From Oscillospiraceae bacterium (GTDB lineage: Bacteria > Bacillota > Clostridia > Oscillospirales > CAG-272), in NCBI GenBank assembly GCA_015064725.1, contig SVRQ01000013.1, positions 1 to 56,177 on the forward strand: a stretch of DNA of 56,177 nt, written 5' to 3'. Numbering within the stretch: position 1 is the stretch's first letter; each line of letters begins with the position of its first letter. Of this stretch, positions 1-7,953 are shown piece by piece. The translations under genes were made by a program, and so were the position numbers. Under the pieces are notes generated by a model. The model had not been told where the DNA came from. It did not search any database and saw only the letters and a list, made by a program, of their open reading frames with translations.

Positions 1-280
1 TCGCGCCGTAAACAAAGGATTGGTCTATTGCCGTGGAGTTGGTTATATCGAAATCGTATCCGCGCGAACGGTAATATTCCGTGTATATCCTGTTGAGCGC
101 AAAGGATATTTGCGCGTAGATGTTGGCGCGAAGAGCGTTTTCGGGCCAGGTAGGATATATCTCGCTTGAAGCGACGTTTTTGATGTAATCGGGAAAGCTG
201 ACGGTCACGTTCGGCGCGTCCGAGCTCGGCGCACCCAAGTGGACGGTTATGTTTTCCGGAATTACGGGTAATGTTGCCAT
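1..280 (-). CDS. Spore cortex/SpoIID-like peptidoglycan-binding protein, N-terminal part (cut by left edge)
   Basis: The first 93 residues lie in the window; the rest is beyond position 1. The start at 280 is preceded by AGGAGG with a 4-nt spacer. Readable motifs include ITVHLGAP, FPDYIKNVASSEIYPTWPE, NRIYTEYYRSRGYDFDITNS and DQSFVYG. This pattern is typical of clostridial spore cortex-lytic or peptidoglycan-binding proteins that carry a SpoIID-like region followed by peptidoglycan-binding repeats; the family assignment is from memory. There is no signal peptide at the N-terminus, as is common for proteins deposited in the forespore or mother cell. It lies 9 nt downstream of the 136-residue gene, so the two are surely one operon. 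Function is inferred as spore wall assembly or hydrolysis. Confidence 0.8.
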   Translation of the reverse strand, partial: MATLPVIPENITVHLGAPSSDAPNVTVSFPDYIKNVASSEIYPTWPENALRANIYAQISFALNRIYTEYYRSRGYDFDITNSTAIDQSFVYGA

Positions 281-289
281 AACGCCTCC

Positions 290-700
290 TTAAAGGTTCG
301 GGGCGGTGCCGCCGCTGTTGATAATGATATTGCTCCCGCTGTTCGTATCGGGAAGCGGCAACATATTTATGGGGAGGATCGACGTTGTGTCGGGATATAT
401 CTGCACGTCGCGCGTGATGATGGAGTAAAAGCCCGGGTGGGTTATCTCCACGTCATAGAGGGAATACGGCGGAATATCCGAGCCGGGGGAAAGGGAAAGG
501 CTTTTGGGCGGTGTTTCAAGGGTTATTATTTGTGTTTTTCCGCTTTCGTCCGTTTCAAGCACCGCGATGGTTGTGGGTGAGCCGTTCGCTTTTTTGCCGC
601 GCACGATAACGAGGGCATTTGCAACAGGATAAGCGGAGTTTGCGGCAAAAGCGCGCACGCCGAACTTGCCGTATGATCTTTCGGGATCGTTTTTGTTCAT
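290..700 (-). CDS. Carboxypeptidase-regulatory/transthyretin-like fold protein linked to spore cortex gene
   Basis: A 136-residue soluble protein. The central part (residues about 14-115) reads as a beta-sandwich of the carboxypeptidase regulatory-like type: short strands such as PVANALVIVRG, then TDESGKTQIITL, a Pro-rich linker SLSPGSDIPPYSLYDVEI, and a final INMLPLP. Small proteins of this kind regularly sit directly upstream of the peptidoglycan-binding spore protein in Clostridia. The start at 700 has GGAGG 11 nt upstream. A CATATAAT box at 733-740 on the minus strand resembles the -10 element of mother-cell sigma factors (E/K), but no clear -35 was found. No catalytic residues are evident. 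The role is probably structural or adaptor-like in spore cortex assembly; that is inference. Confidence 0.75.
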   Translation of the reverse strand: MNKNDPERSYGKFGVRAFAANSAYPVANALVIVRGKKANGSPTTIAVLETDESGKTQIITLETPPKSLSLSPGSDIPPYSLYDVEITHPGFYSIITRDVQIYPDTTSILPINMLPLPDTNSGSNIIINSGGTAPNL

Positions 701-761
701 AAATTATTGCACCTCCAATATAAAACTAATACATTATATGAAAGATGCGGTTTTGAGTGAC

Positions 762-839
762 TGCATAAATACAACCTTGGGTTGAATTTATGCGTGAAAA
801 CTCAATTTTCATACTATTGTAAGTTGAATTTGTGCGTGA
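762..839 (+). promoter_or_regulatory. Operator cluster for the adjacent XRE regulator: one palindrome plus a third half-site
   Basis: An imperfect palindrome runs 762-776 (TGCATAAATACAACC) and 780-794 (GGTTGAATTTATGCG) around a 3-nt centre. A further copy, GTTGAATTTGTGCGTGA at 823-839, matches the right arm (GTTGAATTTATGCGTGA) at 16 of 17 positions and fills exactly the spacer of the promoter at 817-845. This is the layout of an autoregulated XRE promoter. Confidence 0.7.
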
Positions 840-845
840 TATAAT
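817..845 (+). promoter_or_regulatory. SigmaA-type promoter of the XRE gene
   Basis: TTGTAA at 817-822, 17-nt spacer, TATAAT at 840-845. The spacer is one of the operator half-sites, so a bound repressor would cover the polymerase site. Confidence 0.7.
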
Positions 846-892
846 AAAGATACAAGATAGCTATCTCGAATTTTTTTATGGAGGACGAAATA

Positions 893-1717
893 ATGCTTGA
901 TCAAAAAATATTCGGAGAAAAACTTCGCAATCATAGAAAAAACCTCGGTTTTACACAAGAATACGTGGCGGAAAAGATAGGCGTTTCCGCGCAGGCTATC
1001 TCTAAATGGGAGGCAGGGGAATGCCTGCCCGATTGCTTTAATTTGAAAGCAATAAGCGACGTTTACTCTCTTTCCGCGGACGTTTTGCTCGATACGCAAA
1101 ACAGCGGAGATATAAATTCGGTTGCAGGAAAAATAGAACAGCTTGGCACGGAGTTCGTTTGGGCAAATTGCAAGGACAGATACGGCAAAAATCTGCACAA
1201 GGAGCTTGGTGCCGACCTTTGGCAGATGTGGAAGGGGCTCTTCTTTATTGAGACAGGCGACAGAGAAAAGCAAAAGGAGGCAAAGGCGCATGGCAACACG
1301 CGCATTTGCGGAAGCTACGGAACGAAGATATGGGATGATGCCGGCGTTGCGGCGGTCGTGCGCGCCGACCTTATAAAAAGCTTGCCCGAAGCTTCCGAAA
1401 GTATTGCTGAAGCTATAAAAGAGATAGCTTCAGCGGACGGCACAAGGCTTATCTCCACTCTTAACTGCGAAAAGGCTATGGCAAAAAGCGAAATTATTGA
1501 AAAAACGGGGATAGAGCTTCACCGCCTTAACGAGCTTTTGCTGCTCTTTACGGAAAACAGGATAATTGACTTTGTTTCCGAGCCGAGATACGCGGCAAAA
1601 GGCTACAAAATAAGCGGTCATTGCGGAATTGCGGCGTATATGGTGCTTGCCGCGATGCACGTTTTGGGTAAGCACAATTATACTGTGAGCGAGTATTTCA
1701 GTTGGGGTGAGGAATAA
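893..1717 (+). CDS. XRE-family transcriptional regulator with a C-terminal domain of unknown function
   Basis: A 274-residue protein. Residues about 5-60 form a classic HTH_3 (LRNHRKNLGFTQEYVAEKIGVS, AISKWEAGECLP). The remaining 200 residues are not recognised; they include a Trp/Cys-containing stretch (FVWANCKDRYGK), GNTRICGSYGTKIW and an all-helical end resembling a winged-helix or sensor fold. The start is placed at 893 because GGAGG at 880-884 lies 8 nt before it; the upstream in-frame ATG at 878 overlaps this ribosome binding site and has none of its own. The gene stands alone, and its promoter is embedded in three copies of a 17-nt motif, so autoregulation is likely. The effector and targets are unknown. 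Confidence 0.85.
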   Translation: MLDQKIFGEKLRNHRKNLGFTQEYVAEKIGVSAQAISKWEAGECLPDCFNLKAISDVYSLSADVLLDTQNSGDINSVAGKIEQLGTEFVWANCKDRYGKNLHKELGADLWQMWKGLFFIETGDREKQKEAKAHGNTRICGSYGTKIWDDAGVAAVVRADLIKSLPEASESIAEAIKEIASADGTRLISTLNCEKAMAKSEIIEKTGIELHRLNELLLLFTENRIIDFVSEPRYAAKGYKISGHCGIAAYMVLAAMHVLGKHNYTVSEYFSWGEE

Positions 1718-1720
1718 ACA

Positions 1721-1746
1721 GGGAGGACAAGCCCCTCCCCTACGGG
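1721..1746 (-). repeat. Short GC-rich intergenic repeat R1, copy 1
   Basis: Reads on the minus strand as the family CCCGTAGGGGAGGGGCTTGTCCTCCC. Further copies lie at 11128-11153 and 12131-12155 on the plus strand. Dyad-symmetric, non-coding. Confidence 0.6.
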
Positions 1747-1840
1747 AAAATTTGTTTTTTGTTTAATTTGCTACATGTATTCAAATTGAAACAGCTAACA
1801 GATATAAATTTATTTTTGCCGTACAAAAACCACTCAGATA

Positions 1841-1869
1841 TTGTTTCTCCGTATTTTTTGTAGTATAAT
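1841..1869 (+). promoter_or_regulatory. Promoter of the PHP-domain gene
   Basis: TTGTTT at 1841-1846, 17-nt spacer, TATAAT at 1864-1869. The 5' untranslated region of about 75 nt contains repeat R2. Confidence 0.55.
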
Positions 1870-1900
1870 GAATTTGACGGCAGGATAAAAACAGAAAAAT

Positions 1901-1928
1901 CGTAGGGACAGGCGTCCCCGACTGTCCG
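1901..1928 (+). repeat. Short GC-rich intergenic repeat R2, copy 1
   Basis: GTAGGGACAGGCGTCCCCGA followed by CTGTCCG; the reverse complement recurs at 11077-11104. In both places R2 lies near R1 and the pair is inverted between the two loci. Confidence 0.6.
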
Positions 1929-1951
1929 ATCTCATTTTCGGGAGGCATATT

Positions 1952-3310
1952 TTGAAGATAGAGCTTATGAATTACGACATATACCCCAAGGTTTTTCCCG
2001 TGGGAAAAGAGAGGGAATTTACCATAAAGCCCCTTGGCGCACACGCCGCGTTTAAAGAAGAAACGTACCACATCCGCATTATGCCGATGAGCCACGGCGC
2101 GTTTTACAATTACAGAGAAAGAAAAAACGTGTTCGATTTTTACACGATGCCGAACAAAAACGGCGAGCTTTGCGTAAATTTTGAATTTCCCGAGGAGGGC
2201 GAATATTCCGTCCGCTTGCTCGGCGCGGATAAAAAGCTTATAGTAAAGCTTGCGCTCTACGCCGTGGAGGATGACCTTTACGGAAAATACGCATATTTCG
2301 GAGATATGCATATGCACACCTGCTATTCCGACGGTATGGAAGCACCGGACATCGTTGCGGCAAATTACCGCGGATACGGCTATGACTTTATGGCGATAAC
2401 CGACCACAGGCGCTATTATCCCTCCCTTATGCTTATAAATGAATTTAAGGATATCCCGCTTGATATGAAGATATACCCCGGGGAAGAGGTTCAGCTTCCG
2501 TGTACGGACGTACATATCGTCAATTTCGGCGGCAGCTTCAGCGTGAATGCACTGTATGCTGGCTCTCCCCAGAACGCGGAGGGAACGGAGCTTTCGCGCC
2601 GCGCTATGCCCGGGGCGGAAAACGTGCCGGGTATTTTGACCGATGAGGAATACCGCGGGGCGTGCCTTGAGGCGGCAGAAAAATACGATATTCCCGATGG
2701 TATAGAAAAGATCGATTTCGGCTCCTGCGTGTGGGCGTTCGATCGCATACGCGAGGCGGGCGGCTTGGGCATATTCTGCCACCCGTACTGGATAAGCGAC
2801 GTTTATCAGGTCCCCGAAAACTTTACGGAGTATATGCTCACCGTGCATCCGTTCGATGCTTTCGAGGTGCTTGGCGGCGAGAGCTACTACCGTCAGAACG
2901 GTTTCCAGACCGCACTCTATTATGAGATGCGTGCGCGCGGAATAGATTTTCCCATTGTCGGAACGACGGACACGCACGGCTCTATGGAGGCAAACCCCAA
3001 AAGGCTCGTTGCAAACACTATCGTTTTCGCAAAAGAAAACACCCGCGATGCGATCGTGGGTGCTGTTAAAGACGGTTATTCCGTTGCTGTGGACGGTACT
3101 TGCGCGGAAAAGAGATACGTCGGCCATTTCCGTCTTATAAAATATGCGTGCTTCCTTGTGGAAAATTATTTTCCTCTCCACGACCGTCTTTGCGCGCGGG
3201 AGGGCGAGCTTATGCGCGAATATGCCCTTGGGGCAGAGTATGCTGCGAAGGAGCTTTCACGCATTTCACGCAGAGTGCCGAATTTAAGAAAGAAATATTT
3301 CGGGTTTTGA
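1952..3310 (+). CDS. PHP-domain phosphoesterase-like protein with N-terminal beta domain
   Basis: A 452-residue protein that starts at TTG, chosen because GGAGG (1941-1945) lies 6 nt upstream and no other in-frame start fits. Residues 1-110 look like a beta-sandwich accessory domain. The PHP metal-binding motifs follow: GDMHMHTCYSDG (H120, H122), ITDHRR (D151, H152), GEEV (E178, E179) and VHIVNFGG (H188), then a later IFCHPYW and GTTDTHG. These are the residues that hold the metal cluster in PHP phosphoesterases such as histidinol phosphatase and polymerase-associated PHP domains. No signal peptide is seen, so it should act in the cytoplasm. The substrate is unknown. It is a single-gene unit with its own promoter; its 3' side runs into the first long non-coding repeat. 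Confidence 0.85.
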   Translation: MKIELMNYDIYPKVFPVGKEREFTIKPLGAHAAFKEETYHIRIMPMSHGAFYNYRERKNVFDFYTMPNKNGELCVNFEFPEEGEYSVRLLGADKKLIVKLALYAVEDDLYGKYAYFGDMHMHTCYSDGMEAPDIVAANYRGYGYDFMAITDHRRYYPSLMLINEFKDIPLDMKIYPGEEVQLPCTDVHIVNFGGSFSVNALYAGSPQNAEGTELSRRAMPGAENVPGILTDEEYRGACLEAAEKYDIPDGIEKIDFGSCVWAFDRIREAGGLGIFCHPYWISDVYQVPENFTEYMLTVHPFDAFEVLGGESYYRQNGFQTALYYEMRARGIDFPIVGTTDTHGSMEANPKRLVANTIVFAKENTRDAIVGAVKDGYSVAVDGTCAEKRYVGHFRLIKYACFLVENYFPLHDRLCAREGELMREYALGAEYAAKELSRISRRVPNLRKKYFGF

Positions 3311-3439
3311 TAAAACCCGAAATTTTTTTCTTTCAATTTTCTTTTAAAGAAAATTGGTGTTAAAACTTGAGGTAAAAAACGCCCAAGCGTTTTTTTGATT
3401 TTATTAAACTAACTTTTTCTTTTTGAAAGAAAAAGAGGA

Positions 3440-4054
3440 GTTAAAACACGTTGTGTTTTAACAAATTATTTATTATATTCAACTTTTTCTTGTTTAAAGA
3501 AAAAGTTGCAAAAAGATAAAAAACCTTACAGGTTTATCGTTATCGAAAGGCGGAATGGTTCGTTGTCCGCTACGGCACATTTTTCACTCACAAGCTCGCA
3601 AAAAATATGCCGAATCCCATAGTGCGAACAAATCTATTGCCTTTTGTACTTTAGCAAAGTTTTTTACAAAGCAAAATTCAAATTCTACGAATTTGAAGGC
3701 GTAACGCGGAGGTCATTTGCTCTGCCAATTTTAAACGAGCGCGTGATAGAAAAATCTAAAATTTAATATTTGCTCTCTCGCGTTTTCAGCTTGAATTTTG
3801 AAATCGGCACCCTTCAGCGTGGTTCCGAGTGATTTTTGCTTTAGTGAAAATCGCTCGGGGAGCTGAAATACTCTTTAGTTCAAGTCTGCACAAGCAGGTA
3901 AAGCGAAGGGCTTTTTGCTTCTTTTTGTCACTTTTTCTTTCAAAAAGAAAAAGTGAGTATAATAATTAAAAACGCTTGTGCGTTTTTTCCTCTTTCGTTC
4001 TTTCAAAAAGAAAAAGTTAATTAAATTATTTTGTTAAAACACCGCGCGTTTTAA
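3440..4054 (-). repeat. Long dispersed non-coding element, copy 1 (inverted relative to copies 2 and 3)
   Basis: The 800-nt gap between 3311 and 4110 has no gene. It carries palindromes GTTAAAACACGTTGTGTTTTAAC-like at 3440-3462, a hairpin of the AACTTTTTCTT/AAGAAAAAGTT type at 3481-3507, and mirrored hairpins at 3929-3955 and about 3990-4054. The block 3576-3725 is the reverse complement of 11748-11897 with only two mismatches by eye. Similar hairpin fragments extend upstream to about 3330. No reading frame is conserved between copies. Confidence 0.75.
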
Positions 4055-4072
4055 CTCCTTTAAAAACAAAAA

Positions 4073-4090
4073 ATCCCGCGAAAGCGGGAT
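4073..4090 (-). terminator. Rho-independent terminator of rplS
   Basis: Stem ATCCCGC (4073-4079) with GCGGGAT (4084-4090) around a GAAA loop, with T-runs on both sides. It lies 20 nt past the rplS stop codon and could work in both directions. Confidence 0.85.
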
Positions 4091-4110
4091 TTTTAGTTTG
4101 CTTAAGTAGC

Positions 4111-4452
4111 TTAGATAAGTTCCTTAACCTGAGCGTCCTTACCGATCTTGTCACGAACGTAGTAGAGTTTAGCGCGACGAACTTTACCGCGGCGTGTAAC
4201 CTTAACAGCTACAACGTTGGGAGAGTGGATGGGGAACGTCTTTTCAACGCCAACACCGTAAGCGATCTTTCTTACTGTGAATGTTTCGGAAATGCCGCCG
4301 TTCTTCTTAGCGATTACAAGTCCGCTGAAAAGCTGGATACGTTCTCTGGAACCTTCTTTGATCTTGTTCTGAACTTCAACTGTGTCACCAATGTTAAACT
4401 GGGGAACTTCAGTTTTCAACTGCTCGTTAACAAAAGCCTGAATCTTATTCAT
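4111..4452 (-). CDS. rplS: Ribosomal protein bL19
   Basis: A 113-residue protein, full length for bL19, a large-subunit protein at the interface with the 30S subunit. Diagnostic segments are [63 protein letters not shown] and [15 protein letters not shown]. The start at 4452 follows AGGAGG with a suitable gap. The gene is a single unit here: its own promoter lies at 4546-4574 and a terminator follows directly. The usual neighbours trmD, rimM and rpsP are not in this window. The leader of about 85 nt between promoter and start has small hairpins and could be an L19-type autoregulatory leader, not verified. Confidence 0.98.
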   Translation of the reverse strand: MNKIQAFVNEQLKTEVPQFNIGDTVEVQNKIKEGSRERIQLFSGLVIAKKNGGISETFTVRKIAYGVGVEKTFPIHSPNVVAVKVTRRGKVRRAKLYYVRDKIGKDAQVKELI

Positions 4453-4545
4453 TTTGGCTTCCTCCTAAAAATAATAATATCGAAACGTTCATGCGAGCAT
4501 GCAGCGGACCGCCTCGTTGCCGTATCTCATAATACAACACGAAAG

Positions 4546-4574
4546 ATTATATCACCCCTTGTCCCAAAAATCAA
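4546..4574 (-). promoter_or_regulatory. Promoter of rplS
   Basis: On the minus strand TTGATT (4569-4574), 17-nt spacer, TATAAT (4546-4551). Transcription would start near 4539, giving an 85-90 nt leader. Confidence 0.75.
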
Positions 4575-4600
4575 TACTTTTTTTGAAAAAAACATCCAAA

Positions 4601-4629
4601 GTATAAAAAAATTTTTGTGTAGAATACTA
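4601..4629 (+). promoter_or_regulatory. Candidate sigmaG-type promoter of the gerA-like operon
   Basis: GTATA at 4601-4605, 17 nt, AATACTA at 4623-4629. This resembles the forespore sigmaG consensus (GNATA, then CATNNTA), which drives gerA operons in Bacillus. No sigmaA promoter is visible here. Confidence 0.4.
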
Positions 4630-4669
4630 AAAACAAAATGTTTTTTAAGAAAACGCGGGGATTTTTATT

Positions 4670-6109
4670 TTGGAAAATTTTGAACTTTTAAAAAATGCGC
4701 TCCCAAAGGCTTTTTCGGATATGGAGGATTTTTTCTCTCGCACGCTTTGCTTCGGAAAAGATGAATTTTTTATATATTATATAAGGGGGCATAGCGCGGG
4801 GGACGCCATAAACCGTTTCGTTATCGCGCCTATCTCTCAGGCGTACCTTCACGGTGAGGGCGAAAATCCCATCGAAAGCATCGTTACGAACAGCGGCTTT
4901 ACGGCGGCGAAAAGCTTTGAGGAGGCGAAAAACGCGCTGCTTTCGGGAAATGCGCTGCTTGTTTTCGAGTGTATGCCCAAAGATGCCTTCGGTTATATCT
5001 GCGCCACACGCAACGAAACGGCAAGGCCGAACATCGAGCCCGAAACGGAAAACGTGGTGCGCGGACCGCACGAGGGCTTTAACGAAAACGCACAGCAGAG
5101 CGAGGTGCTCTTGCGCCGCAGGATAAAGAGCGAGCGTCTTAAAAGCGAGAAAATGAGCCTTGGTACGCTCACGAAAACGGACGTGATAATTATGTATATA
5201 GATGGAATCGTCAACGAAAGAGCGCTTTATATACTCAAAAAGCGTCTTCGTACCATACGCGCGGATGCTCTTATAGATTCAGGCAGCGTGGAAATGTATA
5301 TAAGCGATGGAAATCACGCGCTTTATCCCACGGTTGGTAATTCCGAACGCCCGGATAAGGTTGCGGGGAAGATATTGGAGGGCAGGATCGCCGTTATTGT
5401 GGACGGCTCTCCGGTCGTTCTTACGGTTCCGTATCTTTTCTGCGAAGGCTTTCAAGTTTCGGAGGACTATGCCAAAAGCTCCTTTTTTGCCACGTTCGTT
5501 CGCTCGCTCCGCTTTGCCGCGGTGCTTTTCGCGCTGTATCTGCCTGCCCTGTTTACGGCACTTGTAACGCATCATATGGATTTTCTTCCGCGTGAGATGG
5601 CGGATTATATGGCAAGCACAAGAGAGGGTATGACAGTATCGCTCCTTTGGGAGGTCGTAACGGCGTTTATCATCTTTGAGATACTGCGTGAGGTAGGGCT
5701 TCGTATGCCGAAGGCGGTTGGAAGTGCCGTGGGCATCGTCGGCTCTCTCATACTTGGGGAAAGCGCGGTCAGCGCGGGGATAATTTCACCGTTTGTGCTG
5801 ATAATCGTTGCTTTTTCCGCCGTATGCAACTTCATTTGTGCGCCGTATATGAATCCGAACGGGCTTTACCGCTTTGCGGTCCTCCTCGTTTCGGGCTTTA
5901 CGGGAATATTCGGCTTTTTTGCATTTCTTACGGCAACGCTTCTTGCGGGATGCACAAAGAGCTCCTTCGGAGTGCCGTATTTTGCGCCGTTTGCGCCGAT
6001 AAGCACGGATGGGCTTTCCGATTTTCTTTATATGTCCCCGATATGGAAGCAGAAAAAGGTGCCTGCCTGCGTTTCCGGACGCAGCGTAAACAGAACGGAG
6101 GAGAGATGA
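4670..6109 (+). CDS. GerA-family spore germination protein (A subunit)
   Basis: A 479-residue inner-membrane protein of the germinant receptor A-subunit family. The N-terminal half (residues 1-270) is hydrophilic and holds the characteristic TKTDVIIMYIDGIVNERAL and VPYLFCEGFQVSEDYA stretches. The C-terminal half has several membrane segments, with the conserved LPREMADYMASTREG, FEILREVGLRMPKAVGSAVGIVGSLILGESAV, APYMNPNGLYRF and PFAPISTDGLSDFL. The start is TTG at 4670 with GGGG 9 nt upstream; the first internal Met is at residue 17. It is followed one base later by the B-subunit gene. In known receptors the A subunit and its partners sit in the spore inner membrane and sense nutrients. Expression is probably forespore-specific. 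Confidence 0.9.
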   Translation: MENFELLKNALPKAFSDMEDFFSRTLCFGKDEFFIYYIRGHSAGDAINRFVIAPISQAYLHGEGENPIESIVTNSGFTAAKSFEEAKNALLSGNALLVFECMPKDAFGYICATRNETARPNIEPETENVVRGPHEGFNENAQQSEVLLRRRIKSERLKSEKMSLGTLTKTDVIIMYIDGIVNERALYILKKRLRTIRADALIDSGSVEMYISDGNHALYPTVGNSERPDKVAGKILEGRIAVIVDGSPVVLTVPYLFCEGFQVSEDYAKSSFFATFVRSLRFAAVLFALYLPALFTALVTHHMDFLPREMADYMASTREGMTVSLLWEVVTAFIIFEILREVGLRMPKAVGSAVGIVGSLILGESAVSAGIISPFVLIIVAFSAVCNFICAPYMNPNGLYRFAVLLVSGFTGIFGFFAFLTATLLAGCTKSSFGVPYFAPFAPISTDGLSDFLYMSPIWKQKKVPACVSGRSVNRTEER

Positions 6110-6110
6110 T

Positions 6111-7091
6111 ATGAACAAGACAAGATACCGTATATCGGCTTTTCAGCTCTTTTTTCTCGTTTTTGCATACGTTTTTTCGGGACTTTTTCTTTTCGCCAAG
6201 GGCTCTCTTACCGCAACCGCCATCTCCTGCTTGTTTGCCGCCGCGCTCTGCGTTGTGGCAGGCTGCCTTTGCCGCGGTTTTTCTTCCTCCGTTGATTTTT
6301 ACGGCGCGGTTTTCGGAAGATTTTCCGATATTGTGCGTTTTTTGAGTCTTGTTTTCATTGCTTTCGGCGGTGTACGTGCGATTTACGCCTTTTCCCTTGA
6401 AATATGCGCTTATTATAAGAATGCAAACGCTGCGGCGGTCTTTTTCGTTTGCGTGTTCCTTGCCGTATTTGCCGTGTTTCGCTCCTTTTCGGGGGCTTCG
6501 CGGTTTGCCGAGCTTTGTGTTTTTGCCGTTGCGGCAATTTTTCTTCTCTGCCTTTTGGGGCGGGGCGGGAATGTTTACTTTTCTTTCTCCGCACAGGAGG
6601 TGCTTTCCTCGTTCGATTCGTTTGGTTCGTCGGCGGTGATATTTTCGCTTTATCTCCGTGTGATAACGGAGGATGAGGCGGAGATGAGCGATTTTGCAAG
6701 GAACGCAGGCGCACACCCCTCTCCCGTGCTGTGCGGCGTTTTCGGAGCTTTATTTGCGGGTTTACTCTATATTTTCGTTTGCATAAGGGGTGGAATGAGC
6801 AATATTTTACTGCTCCTTTTTGCTTGGCTTTTGTGTATGGCGGGCTTTTTCGCAGGTGCTGTTTGTGTAAGCGACGTTTTGGGCATACCCGAATGTGAAA
6901 AGGGAAAAGCCCTGCGCCGGGCGATGCTCTTTGCTATCATCGGCACCGCATCCGTGCTTTTAAAGGGAGCTGTTCCCGAATATTTAAGGGCAGAGGCGAG
7001 CGCTTTTTACAACGTGATATTTCCGTGTGTTTTGTTCGCCGTGCTTTATACCCGGGAGAGAAAAATGAGCCGTGCCGATGCAAATAAATGA
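6111..7091 (+). CDS. GerAB-type germination permease (B subunit)
   Basis: A 326-residue very hydrophobic protein with about ten predicted membrane segments, matching the endospore germination permease family within the amino acid-polyamine-organocation superfamily. It starts at an ATG one base after the stop of the A subunit, with GGAGGAGAG just upstream, so the two are translationally linked. It is somewhat shorter than usual B subunits (about 360 residues). B subunits bind the germinant in tripartite receptors. A GerC-type lipoprotein gene, normally third in the operon, is absent: the next gene is nagB with its own promoter. The receptor may borrow a C subunit from elsewhere or work without it. 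Confidence 0.85.
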   Translation: MNKTRYRISAFQLFFLVFAYVFSGLFLFAKGSLTATAISCLFAAALCVVAGCLCRGFSSSVDFYGAVFGRFSDIVRFLSLVFIAFGGVRAIYAFSLEICAYYKNANAAAVFFVCVFLAVFAVFRSFSGASRFAELCVFAVAAIFLLCLLGRGGNVYFSFSAQEVLSSFDSFGSSAVIFSLYLRVITEDEAEMSDFARNAGAHPSPVLCGVFGALFAGLLYIFVCIRGGMSNILLLLFAWLLCMAGFFAGAVCVSDVLGIPECEKGKALRRAMLFAIIGTASVLLKGAVPEYLRAEASAFYNVIFPCVLFAVLYTRERKMSRADANK

Positions 7092-7121
7092 GTAATTTCG
7101 GCGTGCTTTAGCTTTTTTGTG

Positions 7122-7150
7122 TTGCTTTTAGTCGGCTTTTGTGATATACT
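7122..7150 (+). promoter_or_regulatory. Promoter of the nagB operon
   Basis: TTGCTT at 7122-7127, 17-nt spacer, TATACT at 7145-7150. Confidence 0.65.
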
Positions 7151-7219
7151 GAAAATAATATTGATGAAAACGCGAAAAGGGGAAAGAAACTCCTTTTGCG
7201 CGTGAATTGTGAGGTAAAA

Positions 7220-7951
7220 ATGAAGGTTGTTATTACAAAAGATTACAATGAAATGAGCGCAAAAGCTTTCGAGATAATGAAAGAAGTTGTAACGGCGAAC
7301 CCCTGCGCGGTTCTCGGTCTTGCAACAGGTTCGACGCCCATCGGTCTTTACAAGGAAATGATACGTGACCATAAGGAAAACGGTACAAGCTACAAAAGCA
7401 TACGCGCCGTGAACCTTGATGAATATAAGGGTCTTGATATAACGAGCGACCAGAGCTACGTTTACTTTATGCGCGAAAATCTTTTCAACCACATAGACAT
7501 CGACCTTGCCAATACTCACATAGAAAACGGCAAGGCAGAGGATGCAGAGGCTGAATGTGCAAGATACAACGCTTTTCTTGCAAATAACGTGCAGGATATT
7601 CAAGTGCTCGGCATCGGCTCCAACGGCCACATCGCGTTCAACGAGCCCGGCACGTCCTTTGACTCCGTAACGCACATCGTTGACCTTGCGGAAAGCACGA
7701 TAAAAGATAACTCCAGACTCTTTAAGAGCATAGACGAAGTTCCGCGTCAGGCTTTCACAATGGGTCTTAAAAATATTATGGATGCGAAGAAGATAATCGT
7801 TCTTGCAAACGGAGAAAACAAAGCGAAAGCCGTTTTCGGCCTTGTAAAGGGAGAAATAACGGAAAACGTACCCGCAAGTATTCTTCAGAACCACCCCGAT
7901 TGCACGCTCATCTGCGATGAAGCGGCGGCAAAGCTTATTGCAGAGGCATAA
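7220..7951 (+). CDS. nagB: Glucosamine-6-phosphate deaminase
   Basis: A 243-residue enzyme that converts glucosamine-6-phosphate to fructose-6-phosphate and ammonia in the cytoplasm. Family motifs are LGLATGSTPIGLYKE (residues 32-46), AVNLDEYKGL (D67) and the active site GIGSNGHIAFNEPGTSF with H137 and E142; the Asn before Gly-His is the form seen in Bacillus NagB. The start at 7220 has GAGG 5 nt upstream; the in-frame TTG at 7196 has no ribosome binding site. The gene is the first of a four-gene operon and ends 2 nt before nagA, so they are translated together. It supplies the second step of amino-sugar breakdown. Confidence 0.97.
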   Translation: MKVVITKDYNEMSAKAFEIMKEVVTANPCAVLGLATGSTPIGLYKEMIRDHKENGTSYKSIRAVNLDEYKGLDITSDQSYVYFMRENLFNHIDIDLANTHIENGKAEDAEAECARYNAFLANNVQDIQVLGIGSNGHIAFNEPGTSFDSVTHIVDLAESTIKDNSRLFKSIDEVPRQAFTMGLKNIMDAKKIIVLANGENKAKAVFGLVKGEITENVPASILQNHPDCTLICDEAAAKLIAEA

Positions 7952-7953
7952 GG

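Noticed and set aside
878-892. Start of the first XRE gene at ATG 878
   Set aside because: This ATG overlaps the GGAGG that serves ATG 893 and has no ribosome binding site of its own.
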